Source: Castellaniella daejeonensis (lineage in GTDB: Bacteria; Pseudomonadota; Gammaproteobacteria; Burkholderiales; Burkholderiaceae_B). From it: DNA of 64,000 nt. The translations under genes and the position numbers were made by a program. The notes under the pieces were generated by a model, which saw nothing but the letters and a program-made list of their open reading frames with translations, made no database searches and was not told the origin of the DNA. The stretch is from the NCBI RefSeq assembly GCF_039523555.1, contig NZ_BAAAFN010000010.1, positions 1 through 64,000 on the forward strand. Reading direction: 5' to 3'. Positions 19,278 to 28,094 of the stretch are shown here, in pieces. The number at the start of each line of letters is the position of its first letter. Position 1 is the stretch's first letter.

Positions 19278-19751
19278 ATGTCCAAGCCGCTCGAAACTGT
19301 CCTCGAACCGGCGGCCTCCGCCACGGACGCCCCGGAAGCCCGCATCACCCCGGAAGAATTCCGGGCCCTGCTCGACAGGCTGCATCCTTTCGCCGCCGTG
19401 CTGGGCGTCGAGATCCTGGACATCCGCCACGGGCAGGCCACCCTGCGCCTGCCGCCCAGCCCTTCCAACCAGCGCCTGGGCGGCATCGTGGCCGGACCGA
19501 TGCTGATGGGCCTGGCGGACCTCGCCCTGTACGCCGCCGTGGTCGGCACCACAGGGATCGCAGAATCGGTCACCGCCAGCCTGACGATCAATTTCCTGCG
19601 GGGCGCACCGGCCGGCGGGATCATCGCCCGCGCCCGGATCCTGAAGATCGGGCGCATGACGGCCGGCGAAGCGCTGCTGCTGCCCGAAGACGGCGGCGAC
19701 CCCGTGGCCCAGGTGGTCAGCACCTGGTCGGTACCCCGCAAGGCGCCGTAG
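19278..19751 (+). CDS. PaaI-like hotdog thioesterase
   Basis: A 157-residue hotdog-fold protein resembling the PaaI/YbdH acyl-CoA thioesterases: a long N-terminal extension, then LGGIVAGPMLMGLADLALYAAV (the hotdog helix with the catalytic-region Asp) and ASLTINFLR. The family hydrolyses acyl- or aryl-CoA thioesters. It stands alone between divergent and convergent neighbours, so no pathway can be assigned. Confidence 0.75.
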   Translation: MSKPLETVLEPAASATDAPEARITPEEFRALLDRLHPFAAVLGVEILDIRHGQATLRLPPSPSNQRLGGIVAGPMLMGLADLALYAAVVGTTGIAESVTASLTINFLRGAPAGGIIARARILKIGRMTAGEALLLPEDGGDPVAQVVSTWSVPRKAP

Positions 19752-19825
19752 GCGCATCCGCCGGCAGCGCGGCGCCCGGATGCAAAAACGCCGGCATCCG
19801 CAGGACACCGGCGCTCTCGCAGGCG

Positions 19826-19845
19826 CCCCGGGCATGCGCCCGGGG
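19826..19845. repeat. GC-rich inverted repeat downstream of the nucleoside ABC operon
   Basis: CCCCGGGC-ATGC-GCCCGGGG, a perfect 8-4-8 hairpin ten bases past the stop codon of the substrate-binding protein gene. It has no T tract; it may act as a weak terminator or protect the transcript end. Confidence 0.45.
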
Positions 19846-19855
19846 ATCAGGCCGC

Positions 19856-20938
19856 TCAGTTCTTGGTCAGCTTGCCGACCACGCCCTCGACGTAATAGTC
19901 CATGGCGTTCAGGCCCTTGTCGTCGAGCGCGCCTTCGGCCAGGACCACCTTGCCTTCATTGGTCTTGATCGGCGCGGCGAAGACATTCAGCGTGCCGTTG
20001 GCAATGGCGTCTTCCTTGGCCTTGAGGTCGGCCTTCAGGGCGTCATCCACGGCGGGGCCGAAGCCTTCGAGGGCCACCATGCCTTCCTTGAAACCGCCCC
20101 AGACCTGGTCGGACTTCCAGGTGCCATCCAGCATGGCCTGGGCTTCGCGGGTGAAGTACGGCCCCCAATGGTGGGTGACGGCGCCCAGCTGGGCGTGGGG
20201 ACCGAACTTCAGCATGTCGGAGTGGTAGGCGATGGCCCACTTGCCGCGTTCCTCGGCAGCCTGCACGGTGGCGGTGGAATCGGTGTGGTGGGTGACGATG
20301 TCGGCGCCCTGGTCCAGCAAGGCCAGCGCGGCGTCGCGTTCCTTGCCCGGATCGAACCAGCTGTTGACCATGATGACGCGCACCGTGGCATCGGGCTTGA
20401 CGCTGCGCAGGCCGCGCGTGAAGGCGTTGATGCCCTGCAGGACCTCGGGGATCGGGTAGGCGCCCACATAGCCGACCACGCCGGTCTGGGTCTTGTGCCC
20501 GGCCAGGATACCCGCCACGTAGCGCGCCTGGTAGAAGCGGGCATTGGTCGTGGCCACGTTCGGCGCGGTCTTGTAGCCGGTGGAATGCACGAACTTCACG
20601 TCGGGGAACTGCTTGGCGACCTTGATGGTCGGGTTCATGTAGCCGAAGGACGTGGTGAAGATCAGCTTGTTGCCCTGCTGGGCCAGGTCGCGGATGACGC
20701 GCTCGGCGTCGGCGCCCTCGGGCACGTCCTCGACGTACTGGGTCTTGACCTTGTCGCCCAGCTGCTGCTCCATGTACTTGCGGCCCAGGTCCTGCTGCCA
20801 GGACCAGCCCGCCTCGCCCACCGGGCTGACGTAGACAAAGCCGATCTTCAGGGGTTCGGCGGCGGCGGGGCCGGCGGCCCAGAGGCACGCCGCGGCGGTG
20901 GCGGCCACCAGGGTTTGACGAAACAGGCGAGTTTTCAT
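19856..20938 (-). CDS. BMP-family ABC transporter substrate-binding protein (nucleoside type)
   Basis: A 360-residue periplasmic binding protein of the basic-membrane-protein (PnrA/BmpA) family, which binds purine nucleosides. A signal peptide (about residues 8-25, cleavage after AAA before EPLKIGFVY) opens the mature protein; a Cys within the signal (AAACLWA) makes a lipoprotein form conceivable. GGAGA precedes the ATG at 20938. It is the last gene of an ATPase-permease-permease-binding protein operon, so it is the receptor of that importer. Nucleoside specificity is inferred from the family. Confidence 0.88.
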   Translation of the reverse strand: MKTRLFRQTLVAATAAACLWAAGPAAAEPLKIGFVYVSPVGEAGWSWQQDLGRKYMEQQLGDKVKTQYVEDVPEGADAERVIRDLAQQGNKLIFTTSFGYMNPTIKVAKQFPDVKFVHSTGYKTAPNVATTNARFYQARYVAGILAGHKTQTGVVGYVGAYPIPEVLQGINAFTRGLRSVKPDATVRVIMVNSWFDPGKERDAALALLDQGADIVTHHTDSTATVQAAEERGKWAIAYHSDMLKFGPHAQLGAVTHHWGPYFTREAQAMLDGTWKSDQVWGGFKEGMVALEGFGPAVDDALKADLKAKEDAIANGTLNVFAAPIKTNEGKVVLAEGALDDKGLNAMDYYVEGVVGKLTKN

Positions 20939-20965
20939 GGCGAGGGTCTCCGTGGAAGACAACGA

Positions 20966-21883
20966 TCAGTGGTTGGGATTGAATGCGCGTCCCAGAGACG
21001 CGGGCATGTTGATGCGGATCCAGTTCACATTGCGCGAGATCAGGACCAGCACCAGGATGGTGGCCAGGTAGGGCAGCATCGACAGCAGCTGGGACGCGAT
21101 CGGCACCCCCAGCGCCTGCATGTGGAAGGTCAGGATGGTGATGCCGCCAAACAGATAGGCCCCGACCAGCACCCGCAGCGGACGCCAGGTGGCGAATGGC
21201 GTCAGCGCCAGCGCGATCCAGCCGCGACCCGCGACCATGTTCTCGACCCACATCGGGGTATAGACCAGCGACATGAAGGCGCCCGCCAGGCCGCAGCAGG
21301 CCCCGCCGAACAGCAGGGCCGCCAGGCGGATCCGGCGCACCGGGTAACCCAGGGCATGGGCGGATTCGGGCGATTCGCCCACGGCGCGCAGGACGAGGCC
21401 GGCGCGCGTACGGTACAGGAACCAGGTCAGGCCGACCGCCAGCGCCAGGGCGCCGTAGACCAGGGGATGATGCTGGAACAGGGCCGGCCCGAAGAAGGGC
21501 AGATCGGCCAATCCCGGCACCGACCAGGAAAACGCCTGGATCGTGGCGCCGACGTAGGGCAGGCCGATGAAGGCGGACAGGCCGACGCCGAACAGGGACA
21601 GGGCCAGGCCGCAGGCGACCTGATTGGCCCCCAGCCAGACCACCAGCCAGGCAAAGACACCCGCCAGCAGGGCCCCGACGGCGGCTCCGGCCAGGAAACC
21701 CAGGCCGGTGCTGCCGGTCTGCACGGTCACGGCAAAACCCAGGGCCGCCGCCACCAGCATCATGCCTTCGGAACCCAGGTTGATGACGCCGGATTTCTCG
21801 TTGACGAGCAGCCCCAGGGCCGCCAGCATCAGCGGGGTGCCGGCGTTCATGGCAGCTGCGATCAGGGGAGCCAGTACGTCCAT
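20966..21883 (-). CDS. ABC transporter permease (second, nucleoside/sugar type)
   Basis: A 305-residue polytopic permease of the BPD_transp_2 family (as in YufQ/NupQ). It shows the typical segment SGVINLGSEGMMLV near residue 33 and the EAA-like GESPESAHALGYPVRRIRLAALL loop. It begins four bases after the stop of the first permease gene and is followed 27 bases later by the binding-protein gene, so the heterodimeric membrane channel is encoded in one operon. Confidence 0.9.
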   Translation of the reverse strand: MDVLAPLIAAAMNAGTPLMLAALGLLVNEKSGVINLGSEGMMLVAAALGFAVTVQTGSTGLGFLAGAAVGALLAGVFAWLVVWLGANQVACGLALSLFGVGLSAFIGLPYVGATIQAFSWSVPGLADLPFFGPALFQHHPLVYGALALAVGLTWFLYRTRAGLVLRAVGESPESAHALGYPVRRIRLAALLFGGACCGLAGAFMSLVYTPMWVENMVAGRGWIALALTPFATWRPLRVLVGAYLFGGITILTFHMQALGVPIASQLLSMLPYLATILVLVLISRNVNWIRINMPASLGRAFNPNH

Positions 21884-21887
21884 GGCG

Positions 21888-22952
21888 TCAGCGCCTCCAG
21901 CGCAGGCGTTGGTGGATCAGGACATCGCAGGCCAGCAGCGAGAACAGCAGGATGCCCTGGAAGATGCCGGTGATGGCGCTGGGCATGCCCAGGCGCGTCT
22001 GGGACAGCTCGCCGCCGATGTAGAACAGGGCCATGACGAAGCTGGCGAACACGACACCGATGGGATGCAGCCGCCCCACGAAGGCGACGATGATGGCGGC
22101 GAAGCCGTAGCCCGGGGAAACCGAGGGGGTGAGCTGGCCGATCGGCCCCATGATTTCACAGGCCCCCGCCACGCCCGCCAGGGCGCCGGAACCCAGCATG
22201 CAGCCCCACAGCGCGCGGCGCGAGGAAAACCCGGCATAGCGCGCGGCCAGCGGCGCCAGGCCCCCCACCGTCAGGCGATAGCCGGCGAACAGGCGCGACA
22301 GCAGCAGCCAGGATGCCAGGGCTGCCGCCAGCGCCAGCCCGAAGCCCAGGTGCAGCCGGGTGCCCGGCCACACCGGCAGCAGGAAGCTGTCGTCGAACAG
22401 CCGCGACTGCGGGAAACCGAAGCCGTCCGGATCCCGCATCACGCCGTGCACCAGGTAGCTGAGCAGGAGCTGCGCCACGTACACCAGCATCAGGGAGACC
22501 AGGATTTCATTGGCATGGTAGCGGTCGCGCAGCCAGGCCACCAGCGCCGCCCAGGCAGCGCCGCCCAGGGCGCCTGCCAGCAACGCCAGCGCAATCATCA
22601 GCGGCCCGCCTCCGCCGCCCGTCCCGTCGTCGAACTGCAGGATGAATGCGCCGGCCACGACGGCGCCGACGACCAGCTGGCCTTCCGCCCCGATGTTGAA
22701 GATATTGGCGCGGAAGCACAGCGCCAGGCCGACCGCGCACAGCAGCAGCGGCGCCATCTTGACGCCGATCTCGGCCCAGCCGTGCCGGCTGGCGAGCGGC
22801 TCGACGAAAAAGGCGGCCAGGCCTTCCAGGGGGGGCTTGCCCACGGCCATGAACATGAAGAAACCGCACAAGGCAGTCAGGGCGACCGCCATCAGGGGCG
22901 ACAGCCACACCATCCGGCGTGAAGGCTCGGCGCGGGCGATGAGCTCAAGCAT
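21888..22952 (-). CDS. ABC transporter permease (first, nucleoside/sugar type)
   Basis: A 354-residue polytopic permease of the same family as its neighbour (as in YufP/NupP), with FRANIFNIGAEGQLVVGAV near residue 95. Its ATG at 22952 overlaps the end of the ATPase gene by eight bases, indicating translational coupling. A start at 22997 would lie inside the ATPase coding region and add a Pro-rich stretch, so it is not used. Confidence 0.9.
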   Translation of the reverse strand: MLELIARAEPSRRMVWLSPLMAVALTALCGFFMFMAVGKPPLEGLAAFFVEPLASRHGWAEIGVKMAPLLLCAVGLALCFRANIFNIGAEGQLVVGAVVAGAFILQFDDGTGGGGGPLMIALALLAGALGGAAWAALVAWLRDRYHANEILVSLMLVYVAQLLLSYLVHGVMRDPDGFGFPQSRLFDDSFLLPVWPGTRLHLGFGLALAAALASWLLLSRLFAGYRLTVGGLAPLAARYAGFSSRRALWGCMLGSGALAGVAGACEIMGPIGQLTPSVSPGYGFAAIIVAFVGRLHPIGVVFASFVMALFYIGGELSQTRLGMPSAITGIFQGILLFSLLACDVLIHQRLRWRR

Positions 22953-24498
22953 GGACGGCCTCCGGGACGTTGCGGGCGGTGGCCGCCCCGGCGGCATCGG
23001 CCCCGGGCCACAGGCCGCTCATCCATTGGCCGATCCGTTCGCGCGTGGCCTCGGCGCGTGCAAGCGGGGGCGACAGGCGCCCCTTGGCCAGAACGACCAG
23101 CCGGTCGGACAGCTCGAACAATTCGTCCAGTTCCTCGGAAATCAGCAGAATGGCGCAGCCCGCATCGCGCAGCGCCAGGAGTTCGCCCCGGATCTGCGCC
23201 GCGGCGCCCACGTCGACCCCCCAGGTGGGCTGGGCGATGATCAGCAGCCGGGGCTGGCGCACGACTTCGCGGCCGACGATGTATTTCTGCAGGTTGCCCC
23301 CCGACAGGCTGCCGGCCAGGGCCTGCGGACCGGGCGCCTTGACCCGGAAGCGCTCGATGATGCCCGCCGTGATGCGGCGCACGGCACCGTCGCGGATCCA
23401 GCCATGCCGCACGGTATCCGGCCCCTGGTGCGAAAGCAGCAGGTTGCGCGCCAGGGACAGGTCGGGCACGGCGCCGCGGCCCAGGCGTTCTTCGGGGACG
23501 AACGCCATGCCTTGCATGCGCCGCCAGGCCGACGAACGGTGGCCGACGGGCTGGCCATCGAACAGGATGCTTTCGCGGGCCGCGCGCGTGTCCTCGCCCG
23601 AGAGCACGCCCATCAATTCCTGCTGGCCGTTGCCCGACACGCCCGCGACGCCGAGGATTTCTCCCGCCCGCAGGTCCAGGTCGATGCCCGCCAGCGGCGT
23701 GGCGAAGGGATGCGCAGGGGGCAGCTCCAGGCCGCGCACCTGGAGCAGCACCGGCCCCGCCGGGCGTTCGTGGTGCTCGTGCACCGGCAGGTCGGCGCCG
23801 ATCATCAGGCGCGACAGGCCGGCCTCGGTTTCCTGGCGCGGATCGCAGACGCCCGTGACCCGGCCGGAGCGCATCACCGTGCAGCGATGGCACAGGGCGC
23901 GGATCTCGTCGAGTTTGTGGCTGATGTACAGGATGCTGCAGCCCTCGTCCGCCAGCTGCCGCAGGACGTCGAACAGCCGCAGCACCGCCTGGGGCGTGAG
24001 CACCGAGGTCGGTTCGTCGAGGATCAGCAGGCGCGGCTTGCCCAGCAGGGCACGCACGATTTCCACGCGCTGGCGTTCCCCCACCGAGAGGGTATGGACA
24101 TGGCGGCGCGGCTCGATGTCCAGGCCGTACTGCGCCGCCGTTTCGGCGATCTGGGTTTCCAGGGTCTGCATGTCGGTGCCCGGCGGCAGGCCCAGGGCGA
24201 TGTTTTCCGCCACCGTCAGCGTATCGAACAGGGAAAAATGCTGGAACACCATGCCCAGGCCCAGCGCACGGGCGGCCGCCGGATTGGCGATCCGGACTTC
24301 CTGGCCATCCCAGTGGACCGTGCCTTCGTCGGGGCGGACCACGCCATAGATGATCTTCATCAGGGTGGATTTCCCGGCGCCGTTTTCGCCCAGGATGGCG
24401 TGGATCTCGCCGGGTTCGACGGTCAGGTCGACCGCGTCGTTCGCTCGGACCGCCGGATAGGATTTGCTGATGTTTCGTAAAGCCAGTCGCGCAGGCAT
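22945..24498 (-). CDS. ABC transporter ATP-binding protein with two nucleotide-binding domains
   Basis: A 517-residue tandem ATPase of the sugar/nucleoside importer class (RbsA/YufO type). The first domain has an intact Walker A (GENGAGKST, about residues 37-45), signature LSVGERQRVEI and Walker B LLILDEPTS. The second has a variant P-loop region (GVSGNGQQELM) and signature LSGGNLQKYIVGRE, and its Walker B Asp-Glu is changed to IIAQPTWG, as is common in this family where one site is degenerate. It is the promoter-proximal gene of the importer operon. Confidence 0.92.
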   Translation of the reverse strand: MPARLALRNISKSYPAVRANDAVDLTVEPGEIHAILGENGAGKSTLMKIIYGVVRPDEGTVHWDGQEVRIANPAAARALGLGMVFQHFSLFDTLTVAENIALGLPPGTDMQTLETQIAETAAQYGLDIEPRRHVHTLSVGERQRVEIVRALLGKPRLLILDEPTSVLTPQAVLRLFDVLRQLADEGCSILYISHKLDEIRALCHRCTVMRSGRVTGVCDPRQETEAGLSRLMIGADLPVHEHHERPAGPVLLQVRGLELPPAHPFATPLAGIDLDLRAGEILGVAGVSGNGQQELMGVLSGEDTRAARESILFDGQPVGHRSSAWRRMQGMAFVPEERLGRGAVPDLSLARNLLLSHQGPDTVRHGWIRDGAVRRITAGIIERFRVKAPGPQALAGSLSGGNLQKYIVGREVVRQPRLLIIAQPTWGVDVGAAAQIRGELLALRDAGCAILLISEELDELFELSDRLVVLAKGRLSPPLARAEATRERIGQWMSGLWPGADAAGAATARNVPEAVHA

Positions 24499-24727
24499 GC
24501 AGGCATCCTAGTTCGAATCATTCGTGAAACACCCGGGATGCGAAAAATTCTACTCAGGATGCGCAGGGGCACCTAAAGGGGATAAACCCCTAGCCTGGCC
24601 TGGCATGCGCGATCCGCCACCGCCGCGCCGCAGGGGCGCCGGGCGGACGACACCGGAATATCACTTAAGATGAATGATCATTATTATTGCACGATGATGA
24701 CTGAACGTGCCGCAGGCCGAAGACCGT
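24499..24727. other. Intergenic region before the nucleoside ABC operon
   Basis: 229 bases between the stop of the LysE gene and the start of the ATPase gene, both leftward. It must carry the operon's promoter. Visible elements are the perfect palindrome AATGATCATT (24671-24680) and, on the minus strand, CTAGGGGTTTATCCCCTTTAG (24573-24593). No ORF is convincing. Confidence 0.5.
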
Positions 24728-25363
24728 TCAGGCCTCAAAGGCCATGCGCCCGGCGAACCACAGGAACAGCGCGCCCACCAGGCCGCTGCCGGTGCGCGCC
24801 AGGCCCTGGCGCCGCCGGAATGCCGCCGCCAGGCGCGCGCCGCCGAAGATCAGGATGGACAGGTACAGCAGGCTGCACGTCTGCAGGATCGCGGCCAGGA
24901 TGAAGAAGGACAGGGCCGGATGCGGGTAGGCCGGATCCACGAACTGCACGAAGAAGGACAGCAGGAACAGGATGGCCTTGGGGTTGAGCAGGCTGAGCAG
25001 CAGGGCCTTGCGGAAGGGACTGCCGGGGCCGCCGGCGACCGCGTGGACCTGCGCCGGCCCCGGCCGCCAGGCCGACAGCAGCAGCCGGACCCCGAGGTAC
25101 GTCAGGTAGACCGCCCCCGCGGCCTTCAGGGCGATGAACACCATGGGCAGCAGGCGCAGGACCGAGGCCGCCCCAGCCGCCGTCAGTGCCATCAGGATGG
25201 AATCGCCGACAAACACGCCGCAGGCGGCCTGGTAGCCGGCGCGCACCCCCCGCCCGGCGCCCGTGGCCAGCACGAACAGGGAATTCGGCCCCGGCAGCAG
25301 GACGATGAAGATCGTCCCGGCCAGATAGGTCCAGACGTCCAACACACCATATTGCGACAGCAT
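24728..25363 (-). CDS. LysE/RhtB-family amino-acid exporter
   Basis: A 211-residue inner-membrane exporter with six likely helices. The N-terminal motif LLPGPNSLFVLATGAGRGVRAG (near residues 22-43) is diagnostic for LysE/RhtB, and LLNPKAILFLLSFF follows near 120. Family members export lysine, arginine, threonine, homoserine or similar compounds. It is a single gene upstream of the nucleoside ABC operon with 229 bases between them, so it is probably independent. Confidence 0.88.
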   Translation of the reverse strand: MLSQYGVLDVWTYLAGTIFIVLLPGPNSLFVLATGAGRGVRAGYQAACGVFVGDSILMALTAAGAASVLRLLPMVFIALKAAGAVYLTYLGVRLLLSAWRPGPAQVHAVAGGPGSPFRKALLLSLLNPKAILFLLSFFVQFVDPAYPHPALSFFILAAILQTCSLLYLSILIFGGARLAAAFRRRQGLARTGSGLVGALFLWFAGRMAFEA

Positions 25364-25472
25364 GGCAGGCCTCGCTACCGGGAAGAAGGCGGTATTTTAT
25401 GCCGCCGGCGCATTGGCCGGCAGCGGTCCCGGGGTACCCGCCATGCCGGATACCCCGGCGGACATGGCACGA

Positions 25473-26984
25473 TCAGGCGCAGGCCATGCGCTCGGCCGCG
25501 TGCATCGAGCCAGTGTCGGCGTAGCGCTCGTGCCAGGACAGGGCCTCGCCGATCAGATGCGGCGTGTGTCCCCCGCGGGCACAGGCGCGGCGGAAATAAT
25601 CCAACAGCTCTTCGCGGTAGTCCGGATGCGCGCAGCATTCGATGATGCGGGGCGCGCGTTCGCGCGGCGCCAGGTTGCGCAGGTCGGCCAGCCCCCATTC
25701 CGTGACCAGGATGTCGACATCGTGCTCGGTGTGGTCCACATGGGCCACCATCGGGACGACACTGGAAATGTCGCCGCCCTTGGCCACCGACTTGCTCACG
25801 AAGATCGACAGGTGGGCCTGCCGGGCGAAATCGCCCGAGCCGCCGATGCCGTTCATCATCCGTGTGCCGCCGACGTGCGTGGAATTCACGTTGCCGTAGA
25901 GATCGAATTCCAGGGCGGTGTTGATGGCGATGACGCCCAGGCGTCGCACGATCTCGCAATGGTTGCTGATTTCCTGCGGGCGCAGCACGATCCGCCGGGC
26001 ATACGCATCCAGGTTTTCCATGAAGTGCCGGTACACCGGTTCCGACAGGGTGATCGACGAGGCCGAGGCGAAGGACACGCGGCCCGCATCGATCAGCGCA
26101 ATGGCGCTGTCCTGGAGAACCTCGGAATACATCTGCAGGTCGCGGAACGGCGCATCCACCAGCCCGTGCACGACCGCGTTGGCGATGGTGCCGATGCCGA
26201 CCTGCAGCGGCAGCAGCGTATCGGCCAGGCGCCCGGCAGCCACCTCGCCCCCCAGGAAATCGACGATGTGGCGGGCGATCGCCCGGGTGTCCTCATCGGG
26301 GGGCAGGACGTTGGAGGGACTGTCGGGATGGCCGGTGACGACGATGGCGGCGATGCGCGCCGGGTCGACGGGAATCGCCGGCGTGCCGATGCGCTGGTCC
26401 GGCCGGGTCAGGGGAATGGGTTCGCGCGCGGGGCGGTCCCCCGGCACGTAGATGTCGTGCAGACCCATCAGGCCCATGGGAACGCTGGTGTTCAACTCGA
26501 CGATCACCCGATCGGCCTGGGCGACGAAGCTGGCGGAATTGCCGACGGACATGGAAGGCACGATGCCGCCATCGGGCAGGATGGCGACCGCCTCGACCAC
26601 GGCGATGTCGATCCGGGGCAGGTGGCCCGTGCGCAGCTGCTCGACGGTCTCGGACAGATGCTGATCGATGAACATGACCTGCCCTTCGTTGATCTTGCGC
26701 CGCAGCGTGGCGTCGGCCTGGAACGGCAGGCGGCGCGCCAGCAGCCCGGCCTCGGCCATGAGCCCGTCGCTGTCGTTGCCCAGCGATGCGCCCGTGATCA
26801 GGTTCAGCCGCAGGCGCTCATGCCGCGCCCGCTCGGCCAGCGCGGCGGGCAGTGCCTTGCAGTCACCGGCGCGGGTGAAACCGCTCATCCCGACCGTCAT
26901 GCCGTCGCGAAACAGGGCGGCGGCTTGCTGCGCCGTCATGATCCGGGATCCAAGCCGGGGGCATTGCAGGCGTTCCATCATCAT
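25473..26984 (-). CDS. Succinate/acetyl/propionyl-CoA transferase (YgfH/AarC-like)
   Basis: A 503-residue acetyl-CoA hydrolase/transferase family enzyme that moves CoA between short acyl groups, most like propionyl-CoA:succinate or succinyl-CoA:acetate CoA-transferases. Key segments are GMTVGMSGFTRAGDCKALP near the N-terminus, MYSEVLQDS with the likely catalytic Glu, and NGIGGSGDFARQAH. Three consecutive ATGs follow AGGAGA; the first is at 26984. It is divergent from a LysR gene that is its likely activator. The exact acyl substrates cannot be told from sequence. Confidence 0.88.
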   Translation of the reverse strand: MMMERLQCPRLGSRIMTAQQAAALFRDGMTVGMSGFTRAGDCKALPAALAERARHERLRLNLITGASLGNDSDGLMAEAGLLARRLPFQADATLRRKINEGQVMFIDQHLSETVEQLRTGHLPRIDIAVVEAVAILPDGGIVPSMSVGNSASFVAQADRVIVELNTSVPMGLMGLHDIYVPGDRPAREPIPLTRPDQRIGTPAIPVDPARIAAIVVTGHPDSPSNVLPPDEDTRAIARHIVDFLGGEVAAGRLADTLLPLQVGIGTIANAVVHGLVDAPFRDLQMYSEVLQDSAIALIDAGRVSFASASSITLSEPVYRHFMENLDAYARRIVLRPQEISNHCEIVRRLGVIAINTALEFDLYGNVNSTHVGGTRMMNGIGGSGDFARQAHLSIFVSKSVAKGGDISSVVPMVAHVDHTEHDVDILVTEWGLADLRNLAPRERAPRIIECCAHPDYREELLDYFRRACARGGHTPHLIGEALSWHERYADTGSMHAAERMACA

Positions 26985-27040
26985 GGGTCTCCTCGTCTCT
27001 TGGTGCGATGATGAATCGAGAATATCATCGTGAATATTCA

Positions 27041-27063
27041 TGGAATCAATGCATACAATTCCA
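27041..27063. promoter_or_regulatory. Candidate LysR-type operator between divergent genes
   Basis: TGGAAT-N11-ATTCCA, a perfect interrupted dyad with the T-N11-A spacing of LysR sites, midway between the CoA-transferase and lysR start codons. A second palindrome, TGAATATTCA, is at 27031-27040. Confidence 0.5.
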
Positions 27064-27092
27064 TTTATTCATGATGATGGAGGCCGATCTCA

Positions 27093-28010
27093 ATGGACCT
27101 GCGCGCCCTCAGCTACTTCGTCGAAACCGCCCGGCGGCAGAACTTCACCCATGCCGCCACGGCGCTTGGCGTCACGCAATCGACGGTCAGCAAGATGATC
27201 CGCCAGCTCGAGGACGAGATCGGCGCACCGCTGCTGGATCGCGAACGGCGCCCCGCACGGCTCACCGACATGGGCCGGGTGGTCCTGGCGCGCGGGCAGG
27301 AAGTGCTCGCGGCGCACCGGGCCCTGCTGCGCGACATCGCCCGCACGCAGGCCCTGGAACTGGGCCGTCTCGATCTCGGCCTGCCGCCGATGATCAACCG
27401 GCTGTTCACCGCGCCGCTGAAGGAATACCGCCAGCGCTACCCGAAGATCGAAGTCGCGCTCCACGAAGACACGGGGCGCGCCATCGAGCGCCAGGTGGCC
27501 GAAGGCCGGCTGGACCTGGGATTCAGCCTGATGCCCGTGGCGCCGGAACTGGGCCTGCGCCCGCGGGTCGTGGCCCGGCACCGGATCCTGGCCGTCGGCC
27601 AGCCGGGGCTGATGCGGCCCCTGCCGGCTTCGCCCCAGGTCCGCGACCTGCGCGGCCAGCCCCTGGTCCTGCTGGACGACGACTTCGCGCTGGCCCGCCT
27701 GCTGGACAGGCAATTCCAGGCCGCCGGCTTCGAGCCGCTGATCGCCGCCCGCAGCGGGCAATGGGACTGGACCTTGTCCATGGCGCAGGCGGGCATGGGC
27801 ATCGCGCTGCTGCCCGAGCCCTTCATCCGGGATCCGGCGGCCCTGGGCCTGGACGCCCGCCCCCTGGGCCCCGATACCCTGAGCTGGGACATCGCCCTGC
27901 TGTCGGCGGCCTGGCCCATGCTGGGCCACGCCGCCCAGGCCTGGGTGGACCTGTGCCGCAAGCACATCGACGGCCCCTGGCCCCGGATGGAAGACGGACG
28001 CCCGGACTGA
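27093..28010 (+). CDS. LysR-family transcriptional regulator
   Basis: A 305-residue regulator: N-terminal winged helix (about residues 1-60, NFTHAATALGVTQSTVSKMIRQLEDEIG) and a periplasmic-binding-protein-like effector domain (about 90-295). It is divergent from the CoA-transferase gene with 108 bases between start codons that hold a LysR-type dyad, the classical arrangement for control of the divergent gene and of itself. The inducer is unknown. Confidence 0.92.
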   Translation: MDLRALSYFVETARRQNFTHAATALGVTQSTVSKMIRQLEDEIGAPLLDRERRPARLTDMGRVVLARGQEVLAAHRALLRDIARTQALELGRLDLGLPPMINRLFTAPLKEYRQRYPKIEVALHEDTGRAIERQVAEGRLDLGFSLMPVAPELGLRPRVVARHRILAVGQPGLMRPLPASPQVRDLRGQPLVLLDDDFALARLLDRQFQAAGFEPLIAARSGQWDWTLSMAQAGMGIALLPEPFIRDPAALGLDARPLGPDTLSWDIALLSAAWPMLGHAAQAWVDLCRKHIDGPWPRMEDGRPD

Positions 28011-28039
28011 CGTGCCACGCCCGGCCCGGCCGCGGAAAG

Positions 28040-28071
28040 AAAAACGGCGGACCGGATCTCTCCGGCCCGCC
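28040..28071 (-). terminator. Intrinsic terminator of ahpF
   Basis: In the leftward transcript GGCGGGCCGG pairs with CCGGTCCGCC around a six-base loop, followed by GTTTTTC. It also lies 29 bases after the stop of the convergent lysR gene. Confidence 0.8.
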
Positions 28072-28094
28072 GCGTCATGCGCGCGTCCCAGCGG

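Noticed and set aside
24665..24690. Fur-box-like AT palindrome (AATGATCATT) upstream of the nucleoside ABC operon
   Set aside because: Only the short core matches, the 19-base Fur consensus does not fit, and no iron gene is nearby.
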